A stretch of 50,594 nucleotides of DNA, from assembly GCA_028714875.1 (NCBI GenBank), contig JAQTLN010000027.1, positions 1 to 50,594 of the forward strand, read 5' to 3'. Below are positions 8,143-17,138 of the stretch, in pieces (the first letter of the stretch is position 1; every line of letters begins with the position of its first letter). The notes beneath the pieces were generated by a model. It had not been told where the DNA came from, made no database searches, and worked only from the letters and a program-made list of their open reading frames with translations. The position numbers and the translations under genes are program-made. Source of the DNA: Gallionellaceae bacterium. GTDB lineage: Bacteria; Pseudomonadota; Gammaproteobacteria; Burkholderiales; Thiobacillaceae.

Positions 8143-10515
8143 ATGACGAATAGCACGCTTCCCCAGGAACAGCTCAGAAAGATCGACGCCTATTGGCGCG
8201 CCGCCAACTATCTGTCGGTCGGCCAGATTTATCTTTACGATAATCCGCTGCTCAAACAACCTTTGAAGCTGGAACACATCAAGCCCAGATTGCTGGGGCA
8301 TTGGGGGACCACGCCGGGACTGAATTTTGTATATGTCCACCTCAACCGGATCATCCAGCAATACGACCTGAGCATCATCAACGTCACCGGCCCCGGGCAT
8401 GGCGGGCCGGGTCTGGTGGCCAACACCTATCTGGAGGGGACTTACAGCGAGTTGTATCCAAATATTTCCCGGGATGAAGCGGGGATGAAGAAATTGTTCA
8501 CCCAGTTTTCCTTTCCCGGCGGCATCCCCAGCCACGTTGCACCGGAAACCCCGGGCTCCATCAACGAAGGTGGCGAACTCGGCTATGCCCTGTCGCATGC
8601 CTATGGTGCCGCGTTCGACAATCCCGACCTGCTGGTGGTTTGTGTGGTGGGTGATGGCGAGGCAGAAACCGGCCCGATGGCCACCAGTTGGCACTCGAAC
8701 AAATTTCTCAATCCGGTTCACGACGGGGCCGTGCTGCCGATTCTGCATTTGAACGGCTACAAGATCGCCGGCCCCACCGTGCTGGCGCGTATTCCCCACG
8801 ACGAGTTGGAAGCGCTGTTCCGCGGCTATGGATACACGCCGTATTTCGTCGAGGGTGACGACCCCGAGCAGATGCATCAGTTAATGGCGGCCACCCTCGA
8901 CACCGTGGTTGCCGAGATCCAGAGAATCCAGCGCGACGCGCGCGCCAATGGATTCGGCGAGCGCCCGCGCTGGCCCATGATCATCCTGCGCTCGCCGAAG
9001 GGCTGGACCGGACCTGAAACAGTGGATGGCAAACCGATCGAAGGGACTTTTCGCGCGCACCAGGTGCCGGTAACTAATTTCGTCAAGGAGCCCAGGCATT
9101 TAGAGATCCTCGAACAGTGGATGAAAAGTTACCGGCCCGAAGCGCTGTTTGATGACCAGGGCAGGCTGATTCCGGAACTGGCCGAACTGGCGCCGAAAGG
9201 CGAGCGGCGCATGGGTGCCAACCCGCATGCCAATGGCGGCATGCTGCTGCGCGATCTGAAAATGCCGGATTTCCGCGACTATGCGGTCAAGGTCCCGAAA
9301 CCCGGCGAGGTGGTAGCCGAAGCGACACGCGCGCAGGGTGAGTTGATGCGCGACGTCATGAAGCTCAACGCCGAGGCACGCAACTTCCGTATTTTCAGCC
9401 CGGATGAGACTGCGTCGAATCGCTGGGGTGCGCTGTTTGAAGTGACGAACCGTTGTTCGATGGCAGAAATCATTCCCGGCGACGAACATGTCGCGCCCGA
9501 TGGCCGGGTCATGGAGATGTTGAGTGAGCATCAGTGCCAGGGCTGGCTCGAAGGTTATTTGCTGACCGGGCGCCATGGCTTCTTCTCATGCTATGAAGCC
9601 TTCATCCACATTGTCGATTCGATGTTCAACCAGCACGCCAAGTGGCTCGACGTGACGCGCGACATTGCCTGGCGCCGGCCGATTGCCTCGTTGAACTATT
9701 TGCTGTCTTCGCACGTGTGGCGTCAGGACCACAATGGCTTCAGCCATCAGGATCCGGGGTTCATCGACGTGGTGGCAAACAAGAAGGCTGAAATCATCCG
9801 CGTCTATCTGCCGCCCGATGCCAACACCCTGCTGTGGGTCACCGACCATTGCCTGCGCAGCCACAATGACGTCAATGTCATCGTCGCGGGCAAGCAGCCG
9901 GAACTGCAATGGCTGGACATGGATGCGGCGATCAAACACTGCACCGCCGGGCTTGGCATCTGGGAATGGGCCAGCAACGACGAAGGGGGAGATCCCGATG
10001 TGGTCATGGCCTGCTGCGGCGACGTGCCGACGCTGGAGACCCTGGCGGCGGTGAAGATTCTGCGGCAGCACTTCCCGGAACTGAAAATCCGCGTCATCAA
10101 TATCGTGAATTTAATGACCCTACAGCCGCGGAGCGAGCACCCGCACGGCATCTCAGACAAGGACTTCGACGTCCTCTTTACCCAGGACAAGCCCATCATT
10201 TTCGCCTTCCACGGTTATCCCTGGTTGATCCACCGTCTGACCTACCGCCGCACCAATCATGATCAGTTGCACGTGCGCGGGTACAAGGAAAACGGCACCA
10301 CCACCACGCCATTCGACATGGCGGTGCTGAACGATCTCGACCGCTTCCATCTGGCGGGCGATGTCATCGACCGGGTGCCAAGCCTGGGTTCACGCGCCGC
10401 CTATGCCAAACAGTTCCTGCGCGACAAGCTGCTCGATCACAAGGCCTACATCGAAAAACACGGTGAAGATATGCCGGAGATTCGCGATTGGAAATGGGAA
10501 CGGATCGATGAATAA
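8143..10515 (+). CDS. xfp: Xylulose-5-phosphate/fructose-6-phosphate phosphoketolase
   Basis: A 790-residue TPP-dependent enzyme that cleaves xylulose-5-P (and often fructose-6-P) with phosphate to acetyl-phosphate plus a sugar phosphate. Visible motifs are GPGHGGPG (about 81-88), the TPP/Mg site GDGEAETGP (about 169-177) and a C-terminal transketolase-like part. Length is normal. The start at ATG 8143 gives [31 protein letters not shown], the standard N-terminus; upstream in-frame sequence from 8023 is non-conserved. The next gene (DUF2254) starts inside its last codons. Acetate kinase is not in the window, so the fate of acetyl-phosphate is not shown. Confidence 0.96.
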   Translation: MTNSTLPQEQLRKIDAYWRAANYLSVGQIYLYDNPLLKQPLKLEHIKPRLLGHWGTTPGLNFVYVHLNRIIQQYDLSIINVTGPGHGGPGLVANTYLEGTYSELYPNISRDEAGMKKLFTQFSFPGGIPSHVAPETPGSINEGGELGYALSHAYGAAFDNPDLLVVCVVGDGEAETGPMATSWHSNKFLNPVHDGAVLPILHLNGYKIAGPTVLARIPHDELEALFRGYGYTPYFVEGDDPEQMHQLMAATLDTVVAEIQRIQRDARANGFGERPRWPMIILRSPKGWTGPETVDGKPIEGTFRAHQVPVTNFVKEPRHLEILEQWMKSYRPEALFDDQGRLIPELAELAPKGERRMGANPHANGGMLLRDLKMPDFRDYAVKVPKPGEVVAEATRAQGELMRDVMKLNAEARNFRIFSPDETASNRWGALFEVTNRCSMAEIIPGDEHVAPDGRVMEMLSEHQCQGWLEGYLLTGRHGFFSCYEAFIHIVDSMFNQHAKWLDVTRDIAWRRPIASLNYLLSSHVWRQDHNGFSHQDPGFIDVVANKKAEIIRVYLPPDANTLLWVTDHCLRSHNDVNVIVAGKQPELQWLDMDAAIKHCTAGLGIWEWASNDEGGDPDVVMACCGDVPTLETLAAVKILRQHFPELKIRVINIVNLMTLQPRSEHPHGISDKDFDVLFTQDKPIIFAFHGYPWLIHRLTYRRTNHDQLHVRGYKENGTTTTPFDMAVLNDLDRFHLAGDVIDRVPSLGSRAAYAKQFLRDKLLDHKAYIEKHGEDMPEIRDWKWERIDE

Positions 10516-11869
10516 ACTGAGGCAAATTTGGAGCGATCTGCGAGCAAGCTTTTGGTTTATGCCTTCACTGATCGTCGTGGGCAGTATTGTCTTCGCGGCA
10601 GCGTTGATCGAAGCAGACTCCGCCGGAAGCGACCGATGGCTGAGCCAGTGGCCACGCCTGTTTGGCGCCGGGGCGGAAGGCGCGCGCCTGATGTTGTCCA
10701 CACTAGCCGGTTCGATGATGTCCGTTATGGGCATCACGTTCTCCATGACCCTGCTGGCATTGGCGTTGGCTTCGAGCCAATACACCTCGCGCATCCTGCG
10801 GAACTTCATGCGTAGCCGCGTCACGCAGGTCACGCTGGGGATCTTCGCCGGCATTTTTGTCTATTGCCTGATTGTGTTGCGCACCATTCGCGGCGGCGAT
10901 GCGGAATTTGTGCCGAGCCTGGCGGTGTTTTTTGCATTTGTTATGGCACTCGGCGGCGTAGGTGTCCTCATTTTCTTCATTCACCACATCGCCTCGTCGA
11001 TCCAGGCTTCCAGCATCATCGCCTCGGTTGCTCATGAAACCATCGCGGCCATTGAACGGCTGTTTCCGGAAAAACTGGGGCACGGGCCCGATGAAGAGGA
11101 GGACCAGGACCAGGTGCTTCAGTCTCTGGACAAGAGGGCCTGGTACGTAGTGCCGGCAGCCGTGAGCGGCTACATACAGAGCGTGGACAATGATGCCCTC
11201 CTGGGCTTGGCGCGGGACGGGAAGACCATCGTGCGGATGGAGCACGGCGTCGGCGCGTTCGTTGTGCAAGATGCCGCGTTGGCATCGCTCGCCCTGACCT
11301 ACCCGCCGGATCAAGAGACGATTGCCGCCCTGAATGGGGCTTACAGCATCAGCCGCCATCGCACGATTGAGCAGGACCCCGCTTTCGGTATCAGGCAGAT
11401 CGTCGATATGGCCTTGAAGGCACTTTCACCCGGTGTCAATGACACCTCGACGGCCGTGATGTGCGTGGATTATCTGACGGCGATTCTGGCTCGGCTGGCC
11501 TGCCGGCAATTCCCGCCATCACACCGCTACGATGGAGAAGCGCTGCGTGTGATCACCCTAGCCCCGACCTTTGAAGGCCTGCTGGCCGAGGCGTTCGATC
11601 AGATTCGGCGTAGCGCCGAAGGCAATGTCGCGATCATGGCGCGGATGCTCGGCGCCATCGATACCATTGCCAGCCTGACGCTCAGCCCGTGCCACAGACG
11701 AGCACTCCACGAACAGGTGCGGTGGATTGCCGAACTGGCCGATCGCACCATCGAATCCACGCATGATCGCGCGCGGATCGAAAGGCGGCTGATGCAGGTG
11801 CGCGAAGTGCTCGAAGCCGAGCCTGCTTCGAGTTCAGGGAAAGCAGACCATGTTCAGCCAGGAGGCTGA
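10508..11869 (+). CDS. DUF2254 family integral membrane protein
   Basis: A 453-residue protein with four N-terminal membrane helices (about 14-36, 60-86, 106-126, 137-162). The family signature lies around [26 protein letters not shown] (split across residues about 75-101). A large cytoplasmic C-terminal region contains [11 protein letters not shown] (about 348-358), also typical. The start ATG at 10508 overlaps the end of the phosphoketolase gene by 8 bases, so the two are probably translationally coupled. DUF2254 function is unknown; coupling to phosphoketolase hints at a role in the same stress or energy state. Confidence 0.88.
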   Translation: MNKLRQIWSDLRASFWFMPSLIVVGSIVFAAALIEADSAGSDRWLSQWPRLFGAGAEGARLMLSTLAGSMMSVMGITFSMTLLALALASSQYTSRILRNFMRSRVTQVTLGIFAGIFVYCLIVLRTIRGGDAEFVPSLAVFFAFVMALGGVGVLIFFIHHIASSIQASSIIASVAHETIAAIERLFPEKLGHGPDEEEDQDQVLQSLDKRAWYVVPAAVSGYIQSVDNDALLGLARDGKTIVRMEHGVGAFVVQDAALASLALTYPPDQETIAALNGAYSISRHRTIEQDPAFGIRQIVDMALKALSPGVNDTSTAVMCVDYLTAILARLACRQFPPSHRYDGEALRVITLAPTFEGLLAEAFDQIRRSAEGNVAIMARMLGAIDTIASLTLSPCHRRALHEQVRWIAELADRTIESTHDRARIERRLMQVREVLEAEPASSSGKADHVQPGG

Positions 11870-12024
11870 GATGGGCGTGAAGTGCAAAACAAATTTTGTT
11901 GTGCCGCGCCCGGCGGGCGCTGATTTATTCCGTCATGCCCGCGAAGGTGAAGGCAGCCATCTCACCTGCCGGTCTGATTCTTTGTGTCGATAAATTTTAC
12001 ATATATGGTCGCATGCCCTCACTC

Positions 12025-12040
12025 TGGCACGCATAACTAT
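12025..12040 (+). promoter_or_regulatory. Possible sigma-54-like -24 element before the PEP-CTERM gene
   Basis: TGGCAC at 12025-12030 matches the -24 box of sigma-54 promoters, but the expected TTGC -12 box five bases later reads ACTAT, so the match is half. PEP-CTERM genes in several betaproteobacteria are driven by PrsR-dependent sigma-54 promoters, which is why it is listed. The 277 bases 11870-12146 between DUF2254 and this gene are unusually AT-rich and also hold the short inverted repeat ACAAATTTTGT near 11888-11898. Confidence 0.3.
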
Positions 12041-12146
12041 TTGATATAAATAAAAAATATAGTTAAGGAACGAAAATTGCTCGCCTACGCGTCTGCTCGT
12101 TATAACTGATTCAATGGAATTGCCTACGCCCCTCAAGGAGGCCAAC

Positions 12147-13049
12147 ATGAAAAACGCAACCGAGCACGCAATAAGTCCACGCGATCCCGACTCATATAAA
12201 TCGTTGTCGCTTCTGGCATTGGCGGTGGTGGGCGTGTTTTACGGTGCCTCCTCGGCATGGGCCACGCCAATTCTGGGCTCGAATTTGGCGACTTTTGCGG
12301 TTCTGGGTGCCGCGGGGGTGACCAATGTCGCCACGAGCACCATAGGCGGGAATCTGGGTTCCGCTCCCATTGGCGCTGTGGGCGGAGGATACGTTTTTAC
12401 GTCTGGATCGTTGCAAGCGAACACTCCAATCGCGCAAGACGCTCAGATTGAGCTCGACGCTGCGATTCTCGCGGTGAATGCCTTTGCCTTAACCGACACC
12501 ATTGGCAATGGAGACCTGGACGCGTACCAGATTACCCAAGGCGGCGTGATCGCTCCGGGCACCTATGACGTTGCCTACGCGATAACGAATTTGGTGGGAG
12601 ACCTGATACTCGACGGGGGAGGCGACAACTCTGCTGTGTGGGCTTTTCGGTTTGCGAGTTCGCTCATCACAGGAAGCAGCTCAAGGGTTTTTGTGCAAAA
12701 CGTAGGTGACGGTGCAAATGTCGGAATCTATTGGACGGTCGCCAGCGCCGCGACCCTAAACGGACCGGAGTTTGTGGGAAACGTCCTCGCCCATGATCTC
12801 ATCAGCAGTGACGGCGATCTAACTGTGAGTTGTGGCCGGCTCTTGTCGGCCGAGACACAAGTGACGTTGATTAAAGACTCAGTCTCCATCACCGGCTGTG
12901 GTAACAGCGGCGGCTATGACCAAGGTGCCGATATTGGGCCGGGGGGCACTGGTGGATCTGGCGGCCAAGTCGTCCCGGAACCTGCCACGCTAGCGCTGCT
13001 GGGACTCGGACTCGCGGGACTGGGATTTACTCGTCGCCACCAAGGCTGA
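12147..13049 (+). CDS. DUF3494 ice-binding-like PEP-CTERM protein
   Basis: A 300-residue secreted protein. The signal peptide ends near residue 39 (ALAVVGVFYGASSAWA). The body (about 40-260) is rich in Gly, Ala, Thr and Asn with the DUF3494 pattern LGAAGVTNVATSTIGGNLG, GVIAPGTYDV and VFVQNVGDGANVGIYW, the beta-solenoid of ice-binding proteins. The tail is VPEPATLALLGLGLAGLGF plus basic residues, a PEP-CTERM sorting signal processed by exosortase (not in this window). AAGGAGG at 12135-12141 fixes the start. Cell-surface adhesion or matrix use is as likely as ice binding. Confidence 0.88.
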   Translation: MKNATEHAISPRDPDSYKSLSLLALAVVGVFYGASSAWATPILGSNLATFAVLGAAGVTNVATSTIGGNLGSAPIGAVGGGYVFTSGSLQANTPIAQDAQIELDAAILAVNAFALTDTIGNGDLDAYQITQGGVIAPGTYDVAYAITNLVGDLILDGGGDNSAVWAFRFASSLITGSSSRVFVQNVGDGANVGIYWTVASAATLNGPEFVGNVLAHDLISSDGDLTVSCGRLLSAETQVTLIKDSVSITGCGNSGGYDQGADIGPGGTGGSGGQVVPEPATLALLGLGLAGLGFTRRHQG

Positions 13050-13068
13050 GCGCATAAGTTCTCCACGA

Positions 13069-13098
13069 CAGACCCCGCTGCGGCGGGGTCTGTTTTTT
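13069..13098 (+). terminator. Rho-independent terminator
   Basis: A perfect 10-bp stem, CAGACCCCGC (13069-13078) and GCGGGGTCTG (13083-13092), with a 4-base loop and six T residues (13093-13098). It lies 20 bases after the PEP-CTERM stop codon. Confidence 0.9.
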
Positions 13099-13108
13099 AG
13101 TGGAGGCA

Positions 13109-13311
13109 AAATATCCGGCTCTATGTGTTCGTAGTGGGTAACGCGCAGGGCCGGCGGGCAGGTCACGCCGATCAAACCGCATACCGGCGAGGGTAGCGTG
13201 CGCTGTGCGCACGATTGGACGTGTCCCATGGGATGCGGGACAAAAATCGTGCGCACAGCGCACGCTACGGCAACGCGTTACCCACTACGAATCACATAGA
13301 GCCAAATATCC
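13109..13311. mobile_element. MITE-like element with 8-bp target duplication
   Basis: The 187-bp element 13117-13303 has terminal inverted repeats of 29 and 30 bases that start GGCTCTATGTG and differ by one indel. It is flanked exactly by the direct repeat AAATATCC at 13109-13116 and 13304-13311. Inside is a second perfect 24-bp inverted repeat (13193-13216 and 13245-13268, GTAGCGTGCGCTGTGCGCAC core), so the whole can fold as a nested hairpin. No transposase is encoded, so it would be a non-autonomous element. Confidence 0.75.
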
Positions 13312-13668
13312 TGGGCAGGAGGCGGAACTGGACGGTCCATAGGATGCCGCGGACGGAATGCCTGCCGCGCGAAGTAATCGGCCGGTAGCTGTGAATCGCG
13401 CCAAAGTAACCCTTGTAGGGTGCCGTGCACACGCGATTCGCGTTTGATGGTGCGCACGGCGCACCCAACGAAATCCATGGCTTGCAAGGTGTTTCTTTGA
13501 GCACCTTTGAAATGTATGGGCTTGCTCTCCTTCACTTCTTTTTTCTCTATGTGCGTTAGCGAACCGACTGTCTTTGTTCTGGTGACTACCCTGCTGCTCA
13601 GGCTTCAAACCGAACGGGTAGTACGGGATACGGAAGCCCCTTCACGACAACCAACTGGAGAATCAATC
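13312..13668. other. Intergenic stretch with a further partial palindrome
   Basis: No convincing gene is seen. Around 13414-13472 an imperfect palindrome (GTAGGGTGCCGTGCACAC and GTGCGCACGGCGCACCC) resembles the inner arms of the adjacent element. The next gene's ribosome site (CTGGAG) is at the right end. Confidence 0.4.
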
Positions 13669-13983
13669 ATGAAACAAATCAGCAAATATCTTTCCGCGGT
13701 TTTCCTGGCGGCCACCCTGCTGTCAGTCGTGGGTTGCGCGTCTACGTCGCGGACGGAAGGTACCGGACAGTACTTCGACGACAGCGTCATTACCGCCAAG
13801 GTGAAAGCGGCCATCCTCGATGAACCCACACTGAAGGTCGTCGATATCAAGGTCGAGACGTTCAAGGGTGTGGTGCAACTGAGTGGCTTCGTGAATTCAC
13901 TTGAGGTGGCATACAAAGCGGTCGCGGTGGCGCGCGGGGTCAGCGGCGTACAAGCCGTCACGAACGACATGCGGCTCAAGTAA
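13669..13983 (+). CDS. BON-domain lipoprotein, tandem copy 1
   Basis: A 104-residue lipoprotein. The signal MKQISKYLSAVFLAATLLSV ends in lipobox VVGC (Cys at about 23). A single BON domain spans about 38-103 (SVITAKVKAAILDEPTLKVVDIKVETFKG ... VVQLSGFV). The start at 13669 has GGAG upstream; an in-frame extension to 13507 is unlike protein. It is a close duplicate of the gene at 14111, with near-identical signal sequence and C-terminus (GVSGVQAVTNDMRLK). Role inferred: envelope stress or outer-membrane stability. Confidence 0.88.
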   Translation: MKQISKYLSAVFLAATLLSVVGCASTSRTEGTGQYFDDSVITAKVKAAILDEPTLKVVDIKVETFKGVVQLSGFVNSLEVAYKAVAVARGVSGVQAVTNDMRLK

Positions 13984-14110
13984 GCGGCTGATCGCGCGCC
14001 ATCCCCGGCTGTAACACGCCGGAGTTGGCGGCGAAGTCGCCCTTGCCCCACTTCAAGCATTCCAAGACACGGCCTAGCTGCCCTGCATTACTTATCACTG
14101 GAGTATCAAA

Positions 14111-14425
14111 ATGAAACAAATCGGCAAATATCTTTCCGCGGTTTTCCTGGCCGCCACCCTGGTGTCCGTTGTGGGTTGTACCTCCACACCACAGCAACAG
14201 GGGACCGGCGAGTACATCGACGACAGCGTCATCACCACCAAGGTGAAGGCGGCCATCTTTGATGACCCCATCACGAAGGCCACAGAGATCAACGTCAAGA
14301 CTTTCAAGGGCGTGGTGCAACTTAGCGGTTTTGTCAGCTCGATGGCGTCGGCAAACCGGGCGGTCGAACTGGCGCGTGGCGTCAGCGGCGTGCAAGGCGT
14401 CACCAACGACATGCGCCTGAAATAA
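14111..14425 (+). CDS. BON-domain lipoprotein, tandem copy 2
   Basis: A 104-residue lipoprotein of exactly the same length as its upstream neighbour. The signal MKQIGKYLSAVFLAATLVSV ends in lipobox VVGC. The BON domain covers about 38-103 with VVQLSGFVSSMASANRAVELARGV. Differences cluster just after the lipid-anchored Cys (TSTPQQQGTGEY versus ASTSRTEGTGQY) and in the centre of the BON domain. ACTGGAG lies before the ATG. A terminator follows at 14436, closing the pair. Confidence 0.9.
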   Translation: MKQIGKYLSAVFLAATLVSVVGCTSTPQQQGTGEYIDDSVITTKVKAAIFDDPITKATEINVKTFKGVVQLSGFVSSMASANRAVELARGVSGVQGVTNDMRLK

Positions 14426-14435
14426 AGAAGGCTAT

Positions 14436-14475
14436 CCCAGGGCCATTTCCGAACACTCTGGCCCTGGGGCTGTTT
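14436..14475 (+). terminator. Likely rho-independent terminator
   Basis: A 10-bp stem, CCCAGGGCCA (14436-14445) and TGGCCCTGGG (14459-14468), with a 13-base loop, followed by GCTGTTTT. It lies 10 bases past the second BON gene. Confidence 0.75.
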
Positions 14476-14530
14476 TCATCGCGCCACTACTGGATTCCCA
14501 AGAGCAGGCCGAGAGGCGCCAGGGGTCATC

Positions 14531-15478
14531 ATGCCGCCTATGAGGCAGCGCGCCGAAGCAGACTGGGTAACACGGCTAAAGGTCGTCCTGATCGAGTCGC
14601 TGAAATCCTGGATTGATCATCGGGGGGCCAGCAAGGGCGCGGCGCTGGCCTTCTATACCTTGTTCTCCTTGACACCCATCCTGGTGTTGGCGATCGCGGT
14701 CGCCGGCTATTTTTTCGGTGCCAAGGCGGCCCAGGGCGAGATCGTTGCCCAGATGCAAGGGCTGGTCGGGCCGAATGGCGCGCAGGCGATCCAGGCCTTG
14801 CTGGCCGCCGCGCGCGATCCGACCTCCGGCCTGGTGGCGACCCTGGCGGCGAGCGTGCTGTTGCTGCTGGGGGCCACCAGCGTTTTCGCCGAGTTGAAGA
14901 GCAGCCTGGATGAGCTATGGGGCAGCGACAAACCGCCTCGGCCGGTTTTCCATGTGCTCTTGCGGACGCGCCTCCTGTCCCTGGGCTTGGTGCTGGCGCT
15001 GGCTTTCCTGTTGCTGGTCTCCCTCGTCGTCAGCGCCGGGCTGGCCATGCTCGGGAGTTATGCCGACACGGTCCTGGGCAGTCCCGCCGTGGTGCTCGCG
15101 ACGATCTCCTCACTCATTTCGTTTGGCGTCATCACCTGCCTGTTCGCGGTCATCTACAAGACCTTGCCGGACGCGCCGCTGTCCTGGCGCGATACCTGGA
15201 TCGGCGCGGCTTTCACGGCGGGGCTGTTCAGCCTGGGGAAATACGTGATCGGTCTGTATTTGGGCAACAGCGGCGTGGCGTCGAGCTTTGGCGCCGCCGG
15301 ATCACTGATCGCGTTGCTGCTATGGGTGTATTACTCGTCACTGATATTCTTTCTCGGGGCCGAATTTACGCGGCAGTTCGCGCTTGGGTTCGGTAGCCTG
15401 CGGCATGCGCCGCCACGCACCGAGCAGCCTGTCTTAACCAGCGAGGTCCGGCCCGATGGTAACCATCACACCCCCTGA
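14531..15478 (+). CDS. YihY/BrkB family inner-membrane protein
   Basis: A 315-residue protein with about six membrane helices. The family motif GAALAFYTLFSLTPILVLAI (about 36-55) is present, as is the C-terminal SLIALLLWVYYSSLIFFLGAEFTRQF (about 258-283). This family was once called ribonuclease BN and is now treated as membrane proteins of unclear function. The ATG at 14531 lacks a clear ribosome site; a second in-frame Met is at residue 4. Its last 23 bases overlap the next gene, an AI-2E-type permease. Confidence 0.9.
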   Translation: MPPMRQRAEADWVTRLKVVLIESLKSWIDHRGASKGAALAFYTLFSLTPILVLAIAVAGYFFGAKAAQGEIVAQMQGLVGPNGAQAIQALLAAARDPTSGLVATLAASVLLLLGATSVFAELKSSLDELWGSDKPPRPVFHVLLRTRLLSLGLVLALAFLLLVSLVVSAGLAMLGSYADTVLGSPAVVLATISSLISFGVITCLFAVIYKTLPDAPLSWRDTWIGAAFTAGLFSLGKYVIGLYLGNSGVASSFGAAGSLIALLLWVYYSSLIFFLGAEFTRQFALGFGSLRHAPPRTEQPVLTSEVRPDGNHHTP

Positions 15479-16640
15479 ACCGAACGTTCCGGACAGCGAT
15501 CGACCGTCCGACGCGCCTGCTTCGACCGCGTTGTTGTCCACCGTTCGCTTACCCAAGGTGGGGCACGGCCTGGCCGTGATCATCCTTGCCACGATCGCGG
15601 TGATCTTCGCACTGGACTGGGCGCAGAGCTTTGTCATTTCCCTGCTGCTCGGGGTTTTGTTCGCCTACACCCTGAACCCCCTCGTTGTTTGGCTCCAGCG
15701 CCTCCATATCCCGCGTGTGGTGGGCGCCGCTATCGTGATGGCGGGAGTCGTGTGCGCGCTCGTCGTGGGGAGCTACATTTTGCGTGGGCAGGTGCAGGGG
15801 ATACTCGAACAGTTGCCTGAAGCGATCAGCAAGGTGTCGACCAGTCTCGCCAGTCTGCGCGAGGGCCAGACCAGCACCATGCAGAAGGTGCAAACCGCCG
15901 CGATTGAGATCGAGAAAGCGACCAGCCAGGCGATGGAGATGCCCGCGAAGAGCAAACGGCGGACGACGCAGATCGCCATCGACCCACCCGGCTTCAAACT
16001 CGGCAACTTCATTTGGGCGGGTTCCATGGGCGCGGCGGGGCTGATCGGCCAGGCCGCCATGGTGCTGTTCCTGACTTTCTTTCTCCTGCTGTCCGGCGAT
16101 ACCTACAAGAGAAAACTGGTGCGGCTCACGGGACCGACGCTGTCGGACAAGAAGATCACCGTGCACATCCTCGATGACATCAACCAATCCATCCAGCGCT
16201 ACATGTTCATGCTGTTGGCGACCAACGTGCTGGTGGGGCTGCTCACCTGGATCGCGTTGCGCTGGATCGGCCTGGAGAACGCCGGCGCCTGGGCCGTGGC
16301 CGCGGGACTGCTCCACGTCATCCCGTACTTCGGCCCGGCCGTCACCGCCAGCGGCATCGGCATGGCGGCCTTCCTGCAGTTCAATGCCCTGCCGCCGGTG
16401 CTACTGGTCGCCGGGGCTTCGCTGGCGATCGCCACGGTTGTCGGGATATTCGTCACCACCTGGATGACCGGCAGGATCGCCAAAATGAACACGGCGGCGG
16501 TGTTCATCTCGCTGCTTTTCTGGACTTGGCTATGGGGCGTCTGGGGCATGCTGCTGAGCATGCCGATCACCGTCCTGGTGAAAGTGGTGGCCCAGCACGT
16601 GGAGCAACTCGAACCAGTGGCTGAGTTGCTGGGGGACTAG
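15456..16640 (+). CDS. AI-2E family (PerM-like) transporter
   Basis: A 394-residue membrane protein. An N-terminal helix pair (about 30-75) is followed by a soluble amphipathic section (about 105-180), then the conserved C-terminal core with DDINQSIQRYMFMLLATNVLVGLLTW, GLLHVIPYFGPAV and the closing MLLSMPITVLVKVVAQHVE. Members export autoinducer-2 or act as Na+/H+ antiporters, so the substrate cannot be read from sequence. It overlaps yihY, so the two are likely co-translated. Confidence 0.9.
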   Translation: MVTITPPEPNVPDSDRPSDAPASTALLSTVRLPKVGHGLAVIILATIAVIFALDWAQSFVISLLLGVLFAYTLNPLVVWLQRLHIPRVVGAAIVMAGVVCALVVGSYILRGQVQGILEQLPEAISKVSTSLASLREGQTSTMQKVQTAAIEIEKATSQAMEMPAKSKRRTTQIAIDPPGFKLGNFIWAGSMGAAGLIGQAAMVLFLTFFLLLSGDTYKRKLVRLTGPTLSDKKITVHILDDINQSIQRYMFMLLATNVLVGLLTWIALRWIGLENAGAWAVAAGLLHVIPYFGPAVTASGIGMAAFLQFNALPPVLLVAGASLAIATVVGIFVTTWMTGRIAKMNTAAVFISLLFWTWLWGVWGMLLSMPITVLVKVVAQHVEQLEPVAELLGD

Positions 16641-16641
16641 T

Positions 16642-16795
16642 AGTCAGTCATGTTGAATCGAATGAATCGTAGGGTGTGGTGAGCGCAGCGAACCGCACCA
16701 TGCAATGCGGCCGTACTTGATGCGGTTCGCTGCGCTCACCACACCCTACGTCCGGTTCGGGCACGCTTGCGCCATTGTGTTCAACATGACTGACT
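16642..16795. repeat. Nested palindromic element
   Basis: The outer arms AGTCAGTCATGTTGAA (16642-16657) and its exact complement (16780-16795) enclose perfect 30-bp inner arms (16668-16697 and 16721-16750; core GTGAGCGCAGCGAACCGCA). It starts right after the permease stop codon (16638-16640) and could serve as its terminator. No flanking target duplication was found. Confidence 0.7.
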
Positions 16796-16997
16796 GCTGG
16801 CGGCCTATCGGCCGTGTTTCGTCGCGCTTCGATTGTTGGTGTACTGCACACAGACACACCCCCGACTTGCATCGCGCCTTTCCATCGGCCCCGGGACGTC
16901 TGCATGAGCTACCAGCAACAAGGGTTGTTTGGGTAGTATTCGCGTGATTTTCACGATTATTTGGACAGACCCATTCGCGGTGCTGCCGTCAACCGGG
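16796..16997. other. Intergenic stretch without a clear gene
   Basis: Nothing recognisable was found. The sequence is less GC-rich than its surroundings and leads into a short frame that overlaps the start of the acyltransferase gene. Confidence 0.35.
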
Positions 16998-17138
16998 ATG
17001 AGTCTTTTGTCGTTCAATTCCAAGCAAACCCGTCCTGCCAACTACCGTGGTGATGTCCTGGCGGATGCCACCACGTTGCTGCCAGCCACCCTGCCGGTGT
17101 TCGAGAAGCGGGGCACCCGCGTCGAGGCGACCGAGTGA
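16998..17138 (+). CDS. Short hypothetical ORF coupled to the acyltransferase
   Basis: A 46-residue frame, MSLLSFNSKQTRPANYRGDV ... RVEATE, whose TGA overlaps the GTG start of the acyltransferase (GTGA, 17135-17138). The overlap looks like operon coupling, so this could be the end of a longer gene whose front was lost. An in-frame extension reaches 16929. No ribosome site precedes the ATG and no family is recognised. Confidence 0.25.
   Translation: MSLLSFNSKQTRPANYRGDVLADATTLLPATLPVFEKRGTRVEATE

Noticed and set aside
15549-16316. 255-residue minus-strand frame inside the AI-2E-type transporter gene
   Set aside because: Antisense shadow of a clear membrane-protein gene, rich in His, Gln and Gly.
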